A stretch of DNA of 64,000 bases, taken from assembly GCA_050084985.1 (NCBI GenBank), contig JBITNC010000001.1, forward strand, positions 182,342,001 through 182,406,000, given 5' to 3'. Below the pieces are notes generated by a model, which was given only the letters and a program-made list of their open reading frames with translations, had not been told where the DNA came from and ran no database searches. This stretch comes from Nageia nagi. Its lineage: Eukaryota; Pinophyta. Below, piece after piece: positions 10,143 through 21,853 of the stretch (position 1 is the stretch's first letter; each line of letters starts with the position of its first letter). The translations under genes were made by a program, and so were the position numbers.

Positions 10143-11330
10143 TCAAGTTTGAACTGCATCAGGATTAAATGAACAATGTGTTGAACTAAACAAAAAACTA
10201 AAATCTAATACCACTTGATTATGATAAATTTCTGGAATGCAATAATCTAAGTGTTCAGATGTCACAGTTTGTGTGATTGAGATGAGTCGTTCTCGATATC
10301 TTAAATTCAGGTTGTGAGTACAATCGACCATTATTTTGGGCTTTTCTATAGGCCATAGAAGATAGAAATATATCATTAAATCATATTCTGATTTAGGAGA
10401 ACACCATAACTCAAAGGCATTGATACAAACGATAACTTGATACCCATTTATTTTGACATCCCAACTGTAAGATTCGCGTGTATCATAGAATGTCAAGGCC
10501 AATTTTTGTTGTATTTCTGTAGGCATGGAAAAAACATTTGAGTACAAAGGAGTAGGAGCATTATGAATAACTTTCATAAAGATATCTTTATCATACCTAT
10601 TTTTGAACCCTGGAAGATAACTTCCATTATTCCGTACTCTACGTTCTTTTGACAGTCTTTCGATGATCTCATTTCTAACCTTTATTTGACTTATCGTTTT
10701 AAGTTCAGCAATATGACAAGCTTGCCTTTTCTCTAACTTTCATTCCCAAATAGTGTGTTGCATTTGCATGCGAGAACATCTGTGAATTTGCCTATAATAT
10801 TGTTGTGACGTTCTAGGAGGAAAAGCCACAAAAGTATTTGAAAAATCATAAATCACCCTTTTATGAGGCAAATAATGTAAAATTTCATCCATCCATTCTA
10901 GGCTTTTGATTAATTGTTTAACGTAGTTCAACCTAGCTAAAAGGAGTGAATACTCATTTAATTAACAATTTATGATAATCTTCGGTATTCCATAAGGCCA
11001 TTGTAGGCAGAAAGCTGTTATTCTTTGTGATATTCTTTCCATATGGGTGAAATAGATTTGTGGATCTAAAATAATGCTTACTTCATGTCCACACAAAGTG
11101 ACTCCCCAATCATTATTTCTACCACAAAACATATGAAATGTTCTTTCATATTGTTCATCAATAGTCAATTGTAAATAGTTTAAAAGATTAAGATCAAATA
11201 CATGTTTTAAATATGTCAATGCTAAATCACCTAGATATCTTTGTGGTGGAAATCGTACTTGTGGTGGCATTATGCTACCTTTAGTAGATTCCTTTGCTAG
11301 ATTCATCCTTTCTATTTTAATCATTAACAT
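10143..11330 (-). pseudogene. ORF3: unrecognised element 1 protein with a duplicated domain
   Basis: A sense ORF directly downstream of integrase, from ATG at 11330 to a stop at 10143. It is about 395 codons in one unbroken frame, with only two internal stops (10962, 10740), each one C-to-T step from a sense codon. Two copies of a 48-residue domain align without a gap: residues 75-122 (10965-11108) and 10320-10463. The shared pattern is W-x-V-x3-G-x2-V-x22-F-x-L-x-W-P-x3-P-K-I-x3-C. Between them is a basic, probably helical stretch (KLEKRQACHIAELK, ERLSKERRVR). There is no signal peptide or membrane helix, so although it occupies the position of env-like genes I see no envelope feature. I do not recognise the family. 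A structural, packaging or nucleic-acid-binding role would be a guess. Confidence 0.7.
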
Positions 11331-11349
11331 TTGACAAATATTAATACTT

Positions 11350-12540
11350 TTATTTATTTATTAATTTAACAATAAAATGAAAGAAAGCTAATGTACATAC
11401 ATTTTTTTTTAATGTATAGAAGGGTCGAAGATGCATGATATTTATAGGTTCACGCTCTTCATTTCCTTCTAAATTTGATAAATGATAAGTTCCTCTACCA
11501 AATTTTTTCTTAATGATATATGTCCTAACCAATTTGGAGCAAACTTATCTCTAAGCTATCATTCTTTTCGTGAAGTTTGTTGATTTTCTTTTAAAACCAA
11601 ATCACCTATTTTGAATTCATGAATTAGAGCCCTTTTATCAAAAGCTCATTTTATCCTCTCCTGATAAACATGCATATGTTCTAAAGCATTAATACGTTTT
11701 TCATCTAATAATAATAACTGATCTAAGCAAGTCTATCTTGCTTCTTCATCAAAATTTTGCTCACTCAGATTTACTCTAAGGGATGGTATCTCAAGTTCTA
11801 TAGGTAGGATAGCTTCTATTCCATACACTAAAGAGAATGGTGTTGCCCCAATAGGAGTGCGTACATTGGTACGATAAGCCCATAAAGCTTTTGGTATTTG
11901 CATATACCAATCTCTATGGGAATCATTTATTATTTTTGCTAAGATGTTTCGAATAGTTTTATTAGTAGCCTCTGCCTGTCCATTACCTTGTGGATAATAT
12001 GGAGTGGAAAAACTTTGTTTAATTTTATATTTATCACATATTTGTTTTACATCCTTATTTTTAAAAAATTTTCCATTATCCATAATTAATTGATTAGGTA
12101 TACCAAATCTACATATAATATAATTTTCTATAAAATTTGTGATTTGTGAGCCAATAGTGGAAGTCATGGGAATAGCCTCTACCCATTTAGTAAAATATTC
12201 AGTTGCTGTGATGATGAACTTGTGTCCACCAGAAGATATAGGTGTGATTTGTCCTATTAAATCTAATGCCCATTTAGAGAATGGCCAAAGTGATTGCATA
12301 GGATGTAGTTCTTGAGATGGTTGTGAAAATAAATGAGCATATTGTTGACATTTAAAACATTTTTTAACATATTCACAACAATCTTTTTCCATAGTCAGCC
12401 AATAATACCCCATTTGTATTAATCATTTTACAATTGCAACACCATTAAAATGTCCTCCGCATGTTCCATCATGGGCGGAGGATATAGCCCTTTTAACATC
12501 ATTCCATTCAAGACATCTGAGTAAAATACCATTAAAATTT
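11350..12540 (-). pseudogene. pol (INT): Element 1 integrase
   Basis: Integrase inserts the cDNA into the host genome. The zinc-binding region starts upstream of 12413 and includes the pair in CCEYVKKCFKCQQ. The catalytic core in 11733-12413 keeps D51 (WALDLIG), D112 (LIMDNGKFF) and E148 (GNGQAEATNK), a proper DD35E triad. The C-terminal part runs on to 11350 after frame breaks, with IIKKKFGRGTYHLSNLEG and INIMHLRPFY. The core has no internal stop, but the flanking zinc-binding and C-terminal portions are interrupted, so the protein is not intact as it stands. It is followed within about 20 bp by ORF3. Confidence 0.88.
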
Positions 12541-12542
12541 CA

Positions 12543-13676
12543 TCAATGTAAAATGTCCCCTAACAAACAATATTTAGTTGCTTTAATTTTAAAAGCTCGT
12601 TGTGCTGATTTATTAAGGTTTGCAGGAAGATTTCCAAATTTTAAAAAATCTATCAATTCTTTGTACCAATTATCTTTATCATTTATGTCAATATTTAATA
12701 CACTTTTTTCTTCATCTTCCCATTGTAATGATGATTGAGACAATTGAATTATTTCAATTTGAATTGAAGATTTTTTAGGATCTTCTGGGATAAGAGATCC
12801 AATAGAAGCCATAGCATCTGTAAATCTATTAGATGATCTTGGTTCCATTTCTATACTAAATTGGTCAAAAGATTTTAATAATTCTTCAACTAACACTTTA
12901 TACTTTTGAAGTAAAGGCTCTTTACATTGATAGATTCCTTTCACTTGATTTACGATGAGTAAAGAATCTCCAATAAGCTTAATTCTTTTAAGTTTTAATT
13001 TAATAGCAGTTTTTAATGCTAATATCAAAGCTTTGTATTTTGCATTATTATTAGTACAAGGAAATTTTAGTTTAAATGAATATGGTATAGGGATACCTTG
13101 TGGTGTTGTAAATACAACACCTGCTCCACCACCTTGTTCACATCGAGAACCATCAAAGTGTATTGTCATATCCCAATCATTTTTAGGTTCTACAGGTATT
13201 TCAATTTCATCTAATTGAAACACTCCATCATCGGGTAATTCAACGACAAGTGGTTTATCATCTTGCAATGGGGCCTCAGTGAGATAATCAGCAATTACTT
13301 GTCCTTTTATTGACTTTTGTCCAATAAAATGTAAATCAAATTCAGTTAAGTGCATTATCCACTTTGCAGTTCTTGAATTTTGATATGTTTTATTCATGAT
13401 GTATTTCAACGGATCCATTTTAGAGATGACGTATGTTGTATGATTAAGCATATAATGTCGAAGTTTTTTAGTAGCAAAAATGACAGCAAGACATAATTTT
13501 TCCAAATATATATACTTAATCTCGTAGGTCACTAGGGTTCTACTCAAATAATATATAGCTTGCTCTTTATTGTGTTCATTCTTTTGAGCAAGCATTGTTC
13601 CTAATGCATTTTTAGTAGTAGAGATATATAACAAAAAGGGTACATCTTTTCTTGGTGGACTTAAGACAGGAGGCAA
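12543..13676 (-). pseudogene. pol (RH, aRH): Element 1 RNase H plus second (archaeal-type) RNase H
   Basis: Residues 13-131 are the original Ty3 RNase H, recognisable by FLLYISTTKNALGTML, LSRTLVTYE and LEKLCLAVIFATKKLRHY. Its first catalytic Asp is absent, as is usual in the Tat lineage. Residues 168-295 form the second RNase H: D175 in HFDGS, D237 in GDSLLIV and D287 in RFTDAMA are present, but the motif usually AEYEAL reads AKYKAL, so the catalytic Glu is lost. RNase H removes the RNA strand during reverse transcription. The two-domain arrangement is the basis for assigning the element to Tat. Uninterrupted for 377 codons. Confidence 0.9.
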
Positions 13677-13835
13677 TAATAACTATCTTTTAATTTCATC
13701 GAATGCATCTTGTTGCTCTTTGCCCCAATGATATTCGATCCCCTTTGTTAATAATTTTGTAAATGATTTACATTTATCAGAAAGTTGAGCTATAAACCTT
13801 CTAATGGCTTGTAACTTACCCTGTAAACTCTGTAA

Positions 13836-14588
13836 TTATTTTAGATTTGCAGGAGGTGACATATCTACTACTGCCTTCACTTTACTAGGATCTATTTCAA
13901 TTCCTCGTCGAGACATAATAAATCCTAATAATTTTCCTGAAGTTACACCAAAAACACATTTTTTTGGATTTAACCTTACTTTATGTTCTAATAATCTATC
14001 TAAGACTTTAATTAGATCTTTTCCATGATCTACTCGATATTGAGATCTAACCAACAAATCATTGACATAATCTTCTACTATGTCGTGCATATAGTCATGG
14101 AATATATAAGTCATAGCTCTTTGATAAGTTGCCCCAGCATTTTTCAATCCAAAAGGCATAACTTTATAACAAAAGGTACCCCAAGGAGTTATAAAAGCTA
14201 TTTTATGTTGATCTTCAGTGGCTATTTTTATTTGATTATAACCAGAAAATCCATCCATTAATGATAACATTTCATGTCCTGCTGTCGAATCTACCAAACT
14301 ATCAATGGTAGGTAGAGGGAAATCATCCTTAGGAGAAGCTTTGTTAAGATCACGAAAATTTGTACATATTCTTATTTTTCCACTTGGTTTTTTCACAAGT
14401 ACCACATTAGATATCCAATCTGAATAATCTATAGGTTGTATAAATTTGGCTTCTAATATTTTTTGGAGTTCTTCTTTTACCATTAATGCTATTGTAGGAT
14501 GCATCTTACGTAATTTTTGTTTAACAGGTTTAGCATCAGGCTTTAATGCTAAATTATGTACTACTAATTTAGGATCTATCCTAGGCAT
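13836..14588 (-). pseudogene. pol (RT): Element 1 reverse transcriptase
   Basis: Reverse transcriptase fingers and palm in one open stretch of 250 codons. Landmarks are VVLVKKPSGKIRICTNFRDL (residues 62-81), LSLMDGFSGYNQI with the first catalytic Asp at 112, and MPFGLKNAGATYQR. The active site reads YVND (174-177) instead of YVDD, a single G-to-A change that would abolish polymerase activity. GVTSGKLLGFIMS closes the palm. The frame continues, through a stop near 13680-13835, into the RNase H. Confidence 0.92.
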
Positions 14589-14618
14589 GTCTGCATATGA
14601 CCATGCAAATACCTTTTC

Positions 14619-15538
14619 TTATTCTTTTAATAAGGTTATAATTTTTTCTTGTTCATTTTCCGTGAGGTTTTCTCCTAATTGAATAATTTTAGGATTTTGA
14701 GGATCATTACTAATATTTATTTCTAAAACCTTTTCAGTAAGCATATGCGACCCTTCTTGTAATTGATTTGGTACTGGTATCCAGCCATTGTCATTAACAC
14801 TATATTCTTCATCGTATTCTTGAGTTTGTTCATTCGTGTATACTTGACTTTCATAGGAACCAAGTATGTGATCTACATTTTTGAATTCATGTACTGAAGG
14901 ATTAGATGATATAAGAGAGAAATCAGCAATCATTTCATCTATAGAAGTATTGGCTATTATTTTAATTAAATTTTGATTTTCATTAACTTCATCTATTTGT
15001 TCATTATTTTGATCTTCAATATCATTCTCTTTTATTATAACCATATTTACCGATGGTATATATGCATATGAAACGATTGATGATTCGACATTTTTATTTA
15101 TTTTTTCTTGTATATGTCTTGGTAAACCCAAATGACTCCAGAGTGGCTCAATATTATTAATAAAGAGCCTTTTGACACCTTCTAAGACATCCATTTCACT
15201 TAATTTTCCTTCACTTATATCAACAACTTCTTGTATTATGGATTTTTTCTCTAAGATTTCTTCGTTATAATCCAAATTTTCTTCTTCTAAATTTCCTAAT
15301 TTATCAAGATTTTTATATCCATTCTTATAACCTAATCCACTTTTATCAATGGGGTCTTGGTATTGTAATTCAATTATTTCTCGGGGACCCTATTCATATC
15401 GACCCAATCCTTGTCCTTGCTAATTACATTTGTTAAAATAATTTAGAACAAATGTTCTTGAACATGGTGATAAAAATTTCATATCATTATTGAAATATCC
15501 TTCATATATTTGATTGGATATTGTTGATATAGGATCTA
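14619..15538 (-). pseudogene. Element 1 linker between protease and RT
   Basis: Acidic linker of the polyprotein. The open stretch 14619-15275 is rich in Glu, Asp and Asn. Upstream, between about 15300 and 15440, the frame reads QGQGLGRYE and later SGLGYKNGYK, reminiscent of the glycine-rich (G-patch-like) motifs seen near the protease of Tat elements. I see no catalytic motif. It is interrupted by several stops, and its role is probably spacing or RNA binding. Confidence 0.55.
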
Positions 15539-16465
15539 CTATTCCCACATAAACAACATTGTTTGATTAGGTATTTCACCTAAAGGTACTATTTGTCCGA
15601 TTACACTAGGTGACTCGGATACTCTACCCGCTTCTTGTGATGAAGGTATATTAAATACAACATCATCTATATCATATTCTCCCATCCCTAAATCTATTAA
15701 TTTAATCTTTATTGGATATACATCGGATGAGTTATTATTAGATGTAGTATTTACTTGTTTTGATGAAGAAGCTCCATGCTTTTCATCTAAAGTTTTAGCA
15801 ACTTTTTCCCAAGTATCTTTATCCTGTATAGCTATATCATTCTTTACTTTTATGACTTCAGATTGATTTATATTTTTGTTCATTAAGATAGTTGATAGAT
15901 TGGGAGATGGTAATGTCACTTCATTTGTATCAAAAATTAAATTACAATGTGAATAACGATTTGGGTCTTTAAATACACAATGAACTTTATCTTTATAGAT
16001 GTATTTTAAACATCCATGATAAGTTGATGGGACACATTGCATTTCTCTAATCCATGGATGTCCTAAAAGAACATTATATTGTATAATATTTCCTTCAATT
16101 ATATGTAATAAAGTTTGAATGATTTTAGTCCCTACTATAATTGGCAGCACTATCGATCCCAAGGTTGAACACACTACATCATTAAATGCCCTAATTTGCA
16201 AAGAAGGAGCTAGGATAAGCGATTCTGATAAATTCAAATTTTTGTATGCAACATCTAAAATTATATTTATAGCTGAACCTTCATCTATCAAAATTCTTTT
16301 AAATAATTTCCAATCTACTTTACCAATTATATGTAAAGGTGGATCAAGTCCACCTGGTCCATCGTTATTTAATTTTTCTTGTTCGTAGAAGGTGATACTA
16401 GGTTGTTGAGATATCTTCAAACTCTCGACTATTGAAATGAAATATATAGGATTACTAACATCCAC
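15539..16465 (-). pseudogene. pol (PR): Element 1 aspartic protease region
   Basis: Retropepsin-like domain that would cut the polyprotein. FKRILIDEGSAINIIL supplies the catalytic Asp in a D-x-G-S context, and YNVLLGHPWI supplies the flap-distal conserved segment, followed by the conserved tail MQCVPSTYHGCLKYI. The same segments occur in element 2 at 60786-61600, and in more divergent form at 33940-34340. Beyond about residue 170 it runs into a polar linker. Confidence 0.8.
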
Positions 16466-16672
16466 TTAAATTTCTTGTAAAATTTGATTCATAGCTTCCC
16501 TATAACTCTCAGACTGTTGTAATAATTCAAATAAGGTCATCTTTACTGGAGACATTTTTCACTATCGTTGAAGAGCACCTTTTATTGAAACTCTAGGTTG
16601 TTGTGGAAGAGGTATAGATGTAGTTTGTGTATTAGTAGAGCTTATCCTTGATTGATTTCTTCATGGATTATC

Positions 16673-19322
16673 CTATTTGTTTTGATATTGTTGTGCTCGT
16701 GTAGCTACACCTATCATATGTATCGACTCATATATAGCTCCTATAAATGCTATGTCTTTATCATTCCATATATAATTCATTTGGTTTGGGATAATTGCCA
16801 CATTGTTGGCCTGATGTGAAGGTAAGGGATTTTGATATATCCCTAAATTTTGATTTGAAGGCACAACAAGATTATCCACATCTATCTTTTGACTATCTAT
16901 CAAATCTTGAATCTTATGCTGTAAAGTGCGACATTTATTTGTATTATGTCCCTTTTGTCTATGATAAGTACAAAATTCATTCTCCTTATACCATTTACTT
17001 TCTTTAGCATTAGGATTTTTAGGCCTTATATCAGGTAATGTAATCATACCATTATCACATAATTTTTTAAGTATTTCAGCTAATGGTTCTAATAATGGGG
17101 TAAAATTTCTTTTAGGTTTAGGTTCAGCACTTTCTTCTATTTTTGAAGAAGGACCATAATTTTCTGTCGTAGCTATTTGATTATTTTGTGGTTATTTACT
17201 AATGTTCTCATTTTGATTACCTTTTTTGTATTCTTTTTTTTTGAATTTTAGCTCTCCATCTTGAATTTTAACTCTTTCTATAACTACTGCCTGAGCAATA
17301 GCTTCTTCAATAGTTTTATGTTGTTGAATTTGGAGAACACTAGCTATTGGTCTTAAACAACTTTGGCTAAATAATTTAACCAATTCTTCTTGTGGTATTG
17401 TATAAAGCATACTAGTGAGTATAGCCCACCATCTTGAGATGTAATCATGTATAGTTTCATCAGGAAATTGTTGCAATCTCGTAAGATCTGTAATTGAAGA
17501 TTTTTCTTTAATATTGATTCTAAAATATTCAAGAAATTGATTAGCCAATTGTTCGAACGTATATAAACTATGCATAGGTAAACTGTTATACCAATCCAAA
17601 GCTTGGCCTGCGAGTGTCATAGGAAATATACGTAACATTAATGAATCATCATTGGCTATCTGATAACTAGAAAATATAAATTTCCTCAAATGTTCTTTGG
17701 GGTCTTCTCTTCCTTTAAATGGCTCTATTTTAGGAAATTCAAACCTATATGGTAGTTTCTTTTTTGGAACACTTGGATGAATAGGCTCATTGGAAATATT
17801 CTTGTAATTTAACTTTTGAAGTCCTTGAACATTCATTTCTCGATTTATAAAATCCTTCATAAAGTTTTCTAATTCTTTATCGGTTCTATGACCTTGAATG
17901 TGCCTATGATGTCTCTAAGTATTTGGATCCTTTTCCGAAATTGATCTTGAAATGTAAGACTCATAGTCAGAAGGAATTTTTGATGGTGGTGGAGGCAATA
18001 TTTTAAGAGGTGAATGTCGTCATGGAATAGGGATTCTAGGAGGTTTTTGGGATATCCCTTTTTCATGTAGATCTTTTCCCTTATAATCAGGTTGTCTTGT
18101 TTGATTTTGGGTTTGTTCAACCCAACTTTTAATAGAATCTCACTTTTGTTTATCATATAATTTTTTTAAGTTCTAGTTCCTTATCCATTTCCTTTTGTAA
18201 TAAAATGGTTGTCTCTCTATCCTGCGCTTCTTGTTTATCTATATAAGGATCTTGATATCTTTGTATTTGACTTCCTTCAGGAGTTTCCAGTTTCAAATTC
18301 CTTATTTTTTGATATTCATCCCACTGTCTTTGTTTTTCTTTCTCCATACGTAGATATTGTTCCCTCTTTATTTTTTCATTTTCTAATTCTTTAAGTTGTA
18401 ATTCTTGTAAACGAAGTTGAATCTCGTGCTCTTTATGAAGTCTTTTCTTTTCTTGTTCCAAGAACTCACTTCTTTCTTTGTTTGCTTATTCTTGTTCTAT
18501 GAATCTCCTTTTATCTCTAAGAAATTTATCTTCCATTTCTTTTAATTTATTCTCTTGTTCTTGAAATTTAATAAGTTCATTGGCTTTTGTTTTTTCTTCC
18601 TCTAGAATATATTGCATGTCTGCAACCCTTTTAATATTCTCAGCATATACTTCCGTGAATCTTTTACCAGCTGTTGTTTTATATAATTATCATTTTTGTA
18701 GTTCTTCATAAGAAGGTATCTCTTCTATTTTAAACTTAGATATTCTTCTATTTAATCCTTCTTTTATGGAATAAGATTTTTTTGTTTGTTTTATTGATGC
18801 TTCCTTTCTTCCTAATTCAAAAGAAAAAGAAGATCCCTCCTTTTGAATTGAAGAACTGACTCTTTGACCATCTGATAATTAATGATTGATTCTTTCATAT
18901 TTAATTTTATATGGCTCAATCTGTGGTATTGCTATAGTTTCAGCCCGAGATTTATCCTCGTCAATTTCCAAATTATCAAACCTTTGATCTAGTTTTTCTA
19001 CATCTCCTAGTAAACTAAAAGATGTCTTAGGAATATCCCTAAGATTAGCTATACGATGATGAATTTCAATTAAATCTTCATCTAACACTTGCATTCTATT
19101 CCTTGCGATAGGATTATCTATAATTTGTCTTTGTGATCTAGATTGATTATAACCATAATCACCATCTTTACCTACATAACGAACTACCCATGAATCTGAT
19201 TCATCTAAAGGAGGTGGCCTCCTTGAAGACTCAATTAGATCTATATCATCTGGATCTATTTCTTGTATATTAAATGGGTGTCCTTGTATTTTCTTAGCAG
19301 TCATACTTCTAGTTTGAACCAT
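16673..19322 (-). pseudogene. gag: Element 1 gag
   Basis: Nucleocapsid precursor. It starts with ATG at 19322 (MVQTRSMTAKKIQGHPFN), which is the first ATG after the leader. A charged coiled-coil region follows (18153-18461, rich in E, K, Q), then the Retrotrans_gag core in 17192-17860: FEFPKIEPFKGREDPKEHL, IFPMTLAGQALDWYNSLP, FEQLANQFLEYF. The zinc knuckle in 16673-17047 has the Tat form CTYHRQKGHNTNKC, with His in the second position. The frame changes near 18150 and again near 17865, so two frameshifts plus several stops disable it. The core closely resembles that of element 2. Confidence 0.88.
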
Positions 19323-19720
19323 TTTTTTTTTTTAAATATTATAAACAAACATTGTAGAAAAGAAACTCTATTTTTATCTTTTATGTTATGTTTTTGAGAA
19401 AACAATTTAATGCACAAACATCCTATATGCAAACTTACTTTTAACAATGTGATTACTTTAAATTTTTCGCGTACTTTAAGGCCTTATGAAATGCATTTAA
19501 ACAAGTAAAATACACTTATGCATACTACCCTCCTGAACATTCATGTCCATTTACTTATCTTATTTTAACGTGATACAATCAAAAATTATTTTTAGTGAGT
19601 GTTGACCTTATTAAACCCTGTTGTTCTTTTTAATTATAATGTGATTCATTATCCAACCTATTAATGATGTTCATTAACCCCTTCCAACTATGGAAGTATT
19701 ATGTGTGATAAATTCCCTCT

Positions 19721-20224
19721 TCTTACTAGTCACATATCTCTTCGACCTCCAATGGAGTGGTAAGAGTAGACTTGGTAAGAAGCCATTAAGTGTAGATAAA
19801 TTAATTAAGTGAGGTTCAATTACTTCTCCAAGAGTCACATATCCCTTCAACCTCCAATGGAGTGGTAAGGGCAGACATCTTTAAGAGTTTTAATGTGAAG
19901 TATATTTCCAAAAATGAAATGTGAATAAATTTTACCTCTTTCACTTAACTTATTTCTGATCACTTAAGATTGCATAAAGTGCAAAAGTGAGAGCATACTT
20001 TGTCAAGTGAAAGTACTTAATGTATTCGAATCCCCCCAATTCATTAACTTCTTAATATGATTTATACTAACTGAAAACCCAATTTATTTACCTTAGGTTC
20101 ATTCCAAATTAAGTGTGATTCATTTACTCCTTCCAAAAATATTAAATGTAGTAAATTACCTCCTCTTACTAGTCACATATCCCTTCGACCTCCAATGGAG
20201 TGGTAAGGGCAGACTTGGTAAGAG
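19721..20224 (-). repeat. Leader repeats centred on CTCCAATGGAG
   Basis: Three copies of about 60 bp at 19721-19783, 19822-19884 and 20160-20224, each reading CTTACTAGTCACATAT then CTTCGACCTCCAATGGAGTG or a close variant. The core at 19747-19757, 19852-19862 and 20190-20200 is an 11-base near-palindrome. Element 2 has three matching copies. Position and conservation suggest a packaging or dimerisation signal; this is inference. Confidence 0.8.
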
Positions 20225-20594
20225 TGATTATATGTAGAGAAATTAACCAAATTAATGATAATGTGAATACAAAAGAAAAGAATAATTAATTACCCCTTCT
20301 TATCAGGTCTATTCTGGTCACCTTAGATCGCATGAAGCACAAAAGGGAGAGCATAATTAGACAAGATAAAAAGTATTTAATGTATACATACCCTTCACCC
20401 AAAACATGAAAAATAAATACATAACATTATACATAAAATAAATTAATAAAAAATACATTTAACCTTTTCACTACCCATTTCCTAAATGCACTCTAAGCAA
20501 AGAGATCACACATAGTTTTACCGATTGTCATTTTAAATATATAATTACACTTACTATATTTAGGTCAGATTAGAAAACATACCAGTTTTTCAGA

Positions 20595-20650
20595 GATCGT
20601 TGATGATTTCACAGCAATCATTGCCAATTAAAGTACGATCATCGATGATC
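20595..20650. repeat. GATC dyad array after the primer binding site
   Basis: Units at 20595 (GATCGTTGATGATT), 20616 (AATCATTGCCAATT) and 20637 (GATCATCGATGATC), 21 bp apart. It lies 150-210 bp downstream of the primer binding site in element orientation, as does the array of element 2 at 56222-56387. Confidence 0.7.
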
Positions 20651-20802
20651 TAGAGAACACAAAAAATAAAAACAAAGCAATAGATCAAACAGATTAAGTT
20701 AGTATGTAGTTCCACAAGATGCAAATAGATTTAAAAATAAAACCAAAACAATATGCAATTGATCCTATTTTTGCTTAAATTTTCTGAAATGCATGCAAGG
20801 GG

Positions 20803-20819
20803 CCCTCCTTCTAGCGCCA
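20803..20819 (-). promoter_or_regulatory. Primer binding site, tRNA-Asn type
   Basis: In element orientation TGGCGCTAGAAGGAGGG starts five bases after the end of the 5' LTR. Its complement, CCCTCCTTCTAGCGCCA, agrees with my recollection of the 3' end of plant tRNA-Asn including the added CCA, with G as discriminator base. This is the primer site for minus-strand synthesis. Confidence 0.75.
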
Positions 20820-21657
20820 GATTATGTATATCAAATTATGAACCTAAAATGCAATTTAGATAGATAAATCATTCAACATAATTAATCATGAACATATTCG
20901 ATAATACACATCAATAATAATAATGATATTATATTCTAAAATATTTGAATACAAAAAGCGAGTTTTTATTGATCTGTTTTAATCAGCATCGACAGTGATC
21001 GTTGTGGATCGGTAACAGTCGATAATGGATCAGCAATGATCAGTGTGGATTAGTAATGATTGAAGCATGAATATGCATTCTCTATGCCATCATTATGCTC
21101 ATTGTAAACTTTTAGCCTCTATTATCGATCTGGTGAATCACCGTCGACCGATATTTGAATCATCGATGATTGGATCTGTAAGCACTGGAGTAATCTTTTC
21201 ACATAATTTTGAAATGTTTTTGTCTATTCCTTGTTGTTCTCTTTCATGCTTACTTCCGTCATTCTTTTTCTGTATTGACCCTGCACATAGAAAACAAATG
21301 AAACATCAAAAGCATACCTGCTCATACATATGAATCAGCAAATGAATAACATAATATGGAAATATAATTGATATGAGATTTGCTATTGATCAAGCTTACA
21401 ATCTTTTGCTAATAATCTCTTGATTTGATTTCGGTAGAGCTTTGATATAGTAAAATTGGGTCCCCTTTGTTCACCTACAGAGCTTCAATTTATAAGCTTC
21501 AAGGTTTGTTATTCATTTGTTTTGGCGTCACAAGATTCCAAGTAACCTCCCGAACTAAATTTTGAGGTGTTATTATCTTCCATATGTATCCATGATTACA
21601 AATTGTATGTATTAGGCTATTCTAGGCTTAGATTTGTCTATTGCTTAACTATTCATG

Positions 21658-21711
21658 GATCGTCAACGATCCTGAGAGATCATCGACGATCATATCTGAT
21701 CGTCGTCGATT
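21658..21711. repeat. 20-bp-period GATC dyad array in the 5' LTR
   Basis: GATCGTCAACGATC at 21658, GATCATCGACGATC at 21678 and GATCGTCGTCGATT at 21698: the same three units as 4115-4168 with the same exact 20-bp spacing. Here two units are closer to perfect palindromes than in the other LTR. Confidence 0.8.
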
Positions 21712-21846
21712 ACTTAGCGATTTTATATTAACATTAGAGTGGTCACTCTATGGTCATTTTTTAATGATAAGGGTCGTAAGACCACTTGTTTTATATATGT
21801 TCTAAAAGATTGATCTGATAATATAATTTTAAATCTTGTTTAATGC

Positions 21847-21853
21847 TTTTATA
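21847..21853 (-). promoter_or_regulatory. TATA-like box in the 5' LTR
   Basis: TATAAAA on the minus strand about 100 bp inside the 5' LTR; the likely core promoter of element 1. Confidence 0.45.

Larger units (their letters stand above)
19323..20802 (-). other. Element 1 5' leader
   Basis: Untranslated leader between the primer binding site and the gag ATG. The stretch 19430-20420 is recognisably homologous to 56560-57510 of element 2 in element orientation, including the AAGGCCTTATGAAATGCATTT segment near 19480 and the GTGACCAGAATAGACCTGAT segment near 20305. It holds three copies of a CTCCAATGGAG-centred repeat and, close to the primer binding site, a dyad array at 20595-20650. Confidence 0.75.

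Noticed and set aside
10143-11330. ORF3 as an env-like glycoprotein
   Set aside because: No signal peptide, membrane helix or cysteine-rich surface region is visible; position alone is not enough.
12955-13218. Plus-strand open frame of 87 codons
   Set aside because: It is the shadow of the RNase H coding strand, as are the plus-strand frames at 12553, 13804, 14025, 14446, 16119, 16795 and 18209.
20803-20819. Sequence matching the end of a tRNA
   Set aside because: Only the 3' acceptor part is present and it lies against an LTR; it is a primer binding site, not a tRNA gene.
21067-21333. Open frame in the 5' LTR
   Set aside because: Runs through LTR sequence opposite to element direction and is closed in the other LTR copy.
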